DNA of 64,000 nucleotides, taken from Dryomyza anilis (Eukaryota > Arthropoda > Insecta > Diptera > Dryomyzidae). Location of the stretch: positions 79,540,583 to 79,604,582 of the forward strand of contig OX638130.1 in assembly GCA_951804985.1 (NCBI GenBank). Reading direction: 5' to 3'. The notes under the pieces are model-generated. The model saw only the letters and a program-made list of their open reading frames with translations, was not told the origin of the DNA and ran no database searches. The first letter of the stretch is position 1. Each line of letters opens with the position of its first letter. Positions 61,846 to 64,000 of this stretch are shown here, piece after piece. A program made the translations under genes and the position numbers.

Positions 61846-62369
61846 ACGCTACATGTATGTATCTAGTACAGCTCTCTAGTTGGCAACAACAACGAGTTCT
61901 CTTTGTGGTACAAAAAATTTCCCGCCAAAAATTCTATCAACAGCTTGCATGCTGCTTTATTCGAATTTTTGTTGTTGTTGCACTTTCAAACGAATCTGCG
62001 GATTTGTGAAAAAAGAAAAACACAAAAAGCAAAGTAAAAGTAAAACAAAAATAATAATGTGCATAGCACAGTGCATATGCACAATCGATGTACGAACTAT
62101 CGTAGCGAAGAAAAGAGAAAAAACATTGTTTTGTCTGTTTTATCTTTTTGAAGCGACTTTTGAAGCTCTTTTAAAGCTATTTACCGCTTCAAAAGTGGTT
62201 CACATGCCTTATTTTTAAGATGCTTATATTCTTTAGAATTGACAAAAACAATAAAACACACATCTTCATTAATGTTCACGTTCATAAATATTTTGCACGC
62301 TTTCCATTGTTACTTGTTGTTCAATATTTAGTAATATCATGAATTATTTTGTATATCATTATTACCTTA

Positions 62370-62660
62370 AAAACATAATAAATACATTAAAATCATAAAA
62401 AAACGCAAGTCTTCCTTTTCTTGCAGTCTTAGTCTTGCACTTGCTCTTATTCTTTTTTTTACATTACATTAAACATAAACATAATAAATACATAAAAATC
62501 ATAAAAAAACGCAAGTCTTCCTTTTCTTGCAGTCTTAGTCTTGCACTTGCTCTTATTCTTTTTTTACATTACATACATTAAAATCATAAAAAACGCAAGT
62601 CTTCATTTTCTTGCAGTCTTAGTCTTGCACTTGCTCTTATTCTTTTTTTTGCAAAATCTC
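62370..62660. repeat. Three-copy tandem repeat, about 105-bp unit
   Basis: CGCAAGTCTTCCTTTTCTTG recurs at about 62404 and 62508 and, with one change, at 62594. Units one and two are nearly identical; the third is about 20 bp shorter. Confidence 0.9.
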
Positions 62661-62661
62661 G

Positions 62662-62728
62662 ATCTTGTTCTCGTTTTTGTTCTTGCAAAAAAAAATGCAA
62701 GAACAAGATGCAAGAACAAGAAATTTTT
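62662..62728. repeat. Hairpin TCTTGTTCTCG...CAAGAACAAGA
   Basis: TTTTTGTTCTTGCA pairs with TGCAAGAACAAGA across an A run. Simple-sequence foldback at the end of the tandem array. Confidence 0.7.
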
Positions 62729-63892
62729 AATCATCACTAATGTAAACAAATATCTGCCTTATACTTGAATTGTTTAAACTTGTCGAACTTGCACTTCATT
62801 TTTCGTATTTCCTTAAATAGTTACTGAGATGTTAATAATTTGAAACTTTTTTTACATTTTTCTTGCATTACCATTGTTTTGTTTATGTCCAAAATTGAGC
62901 TGTTTTGAAACATCAGTCAAACATCCATTAGAAGACTTATAAATAGATCCTTTAAAAGAATTAAAAAAATATTCAAATGAACTTTTCAAAACTTGTTCCA
63001 CTTTACCCCAAGCTCCCCTATATATTTTACTAATAAAATAAAGAAAAAACCAATATTATTAAAATTTTAATCATTTTTTAACGTAAAAATTTTGCTTGGA
63101 GTTGTTGTTAATTCGATTAATGAAACAAAAAACAAATTTTAGACCAAATACCGTTGTTTTGGAAATATCGTTTCTCAAAAAACAACATGTGAATTTTTGT
63201 ACAACCAAAAATGTTTATTTTGGGAACTCCAAATTTTAATTAATGACATTTTACTTAAGATCTTCTATATAAAATAAAATATGTTTTTCTGTTTCTTTTT
63301 ATACTTTTTTTAAAACCCGTTTTAAACCGGTATAAAACCGAAACCGTTTATATCGGTTTTGTATATCGGTTTATTTCTGATTTTCGTATAACGGTTTCGG
63401 TTACGGTTTCGGTTTTAAAAATTAAACGGTTTTAAATGGATATCGGTTTCGGTTACGGTTTCAATCCTTGAATAAAAGCAAAAAGAATATATCGGTAAAT
63501 GTTCTTAAACTTCATGAAAAGAAGAAGAATTATGTACAATTTTCATCCATAAAACCAAAGAAATTAAATTTCAACAATTCTCTGAACTCCAATATCTGGA
63601 AATAAATATCTGCCTTTATACTTGAAATATTCGAACTTGCACTTTATTTTCCGAATTAGTTACTAATTATTTCTTGTATCACCATGGTTTTTTTTTGTTA
63701 CCTTATTATAAGTATGCTTAATATATATGTCCGAAATTTAGGAGTTTTGAAAAAGTCATTTAAAAATCAATTAAACTCAGACTTATAAATGGTATTCTAT
63801 TGAATAGATCCTTTAAAATAATTTAAAAATTGTTCAAATGAACTTTTAAAAACTTGTCCCACTTTATTTTATTAATAATAATAATATAATAA

Positions 63893-64000
63893 TAGTTTGG
63901 CGCTACAGTCCTGTATAGAACTTCGGCCGAGCTCTCTCACCATTTTGAGCTGTGCGTGTTATATTTGTACTCAAAGTGGTGGGACCTACAGTTTATTGCC
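63893..64000 (-). mobile_element. Second copy of the 19.4-kb SINE, cut by the window end
   Basis: Matches 19450-19557 with about three differences in 105 bp (for example CAGTCCTGTATAG against CATTCCTGTACAG), preceded by the same ATAATAATAAT tail. The tRNA-like head would lie beyond base 64000. Confidence 0.85.

Larger units (their letters stand above)
60565..63470. mobile_element. 2.9-kb hAT-like element with perfect 8-bp target duplication
   Basis: Perfect inverted ends CAAGGATTGAAACC (60565-60578) and GGTTTCAATCCTTG (63457-63470). Identical 8-bp direct repeats AATAAAAG lie outside both (60557-60564 and 63471-63478). Both ends carry dense CGGTTTCGGTTT subterminal repeats (about 60593-60690 and 63320-63455) in inverted orientation. 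The interior has no transposase; frames at 61617-61823 and 61880-62218 have no recognised domain and are partly repeat-derived. Confidence 0.93.

Overview
This is a very AT-rich nuclear segment from an insect, almost certainly a higher fly (Diptera, Brachycera). The coding evidence is three conserved genes: bcn92 (the fly LYRM4/ISD11 orthologue, 92 aa), Pgd (6-phosphogluconate dehydrogenase, 481 aa) and a D-2-hydroxyglutarate dehydrogenase gene (orthologue of Drosophila CG3835). From memory, all three lie close together at the tip of the Drosophila X (Muller element A), so this looks like conserved microsynteny inflated by repeats. The dispersed repeat that opens with a ccctacac motif and carries a GTCCGTCTGTC run resembles a type common in higher flies, including calyptrates; the species cannot be named from this sequence.

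Layout. 1-2.2 kb: the 3' half of an RT/RNase H non-LTR retrotransposon with a poly(A) tail, abutting the C-terminal relic of a second non-LTR element. 2.2-18.5 kb: no conserved gene; short inverted-terminal-repeat elements, (TA)n tracts, and a 4.3-kb foldback (10757-15016) with a hAT-like element in its loop. 18.6-23.6 kb: bcn92 on the plus strand, whose second intron holds a tRNA-derived SINE and other repeats. 23.8-28.8 kb: Pgd on the minus strand, convergent with bcn92, stop codons 231 bp apart. 29.7-34.8 kb: a 5.0-kb hAT-like element without a visible transposase. 34.9-36.8 kb: minisatellites. 37.45-44.99 kb: an almost perfect array of the 7-bp unit ATAAAAT (about 1,076 copies), its left edge formed by an inverted repeat. 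45.3-48.7 kb: six exons of the D2HGDH gene on the minus strand, N-terminal exon not found. 48.9-64 kb: nested elements, including a foldback interrupted by a TA-flanked transposon and a 2.9-kb hAT-like element with a perfect 8-bp target duplication; the window ends inside a second copy of the SINE.

The three genes share mitochondrial and redox themes: Pgd makes NADPH in the pentose phosphate pathway, bcn92 protein supports the cysteine desulfurase of Fe-S cluster assembly, and D2HGDH oxidises D-2-hydroxyglutarate to 2-oxoglutarate. Nothing shows that they are co-regulated. I did not find a new biological system; the most informative novelty is the transposon architecture: nested inverted repeats, an internal empty-site comparison, and a satellite array abutting a hairpin.
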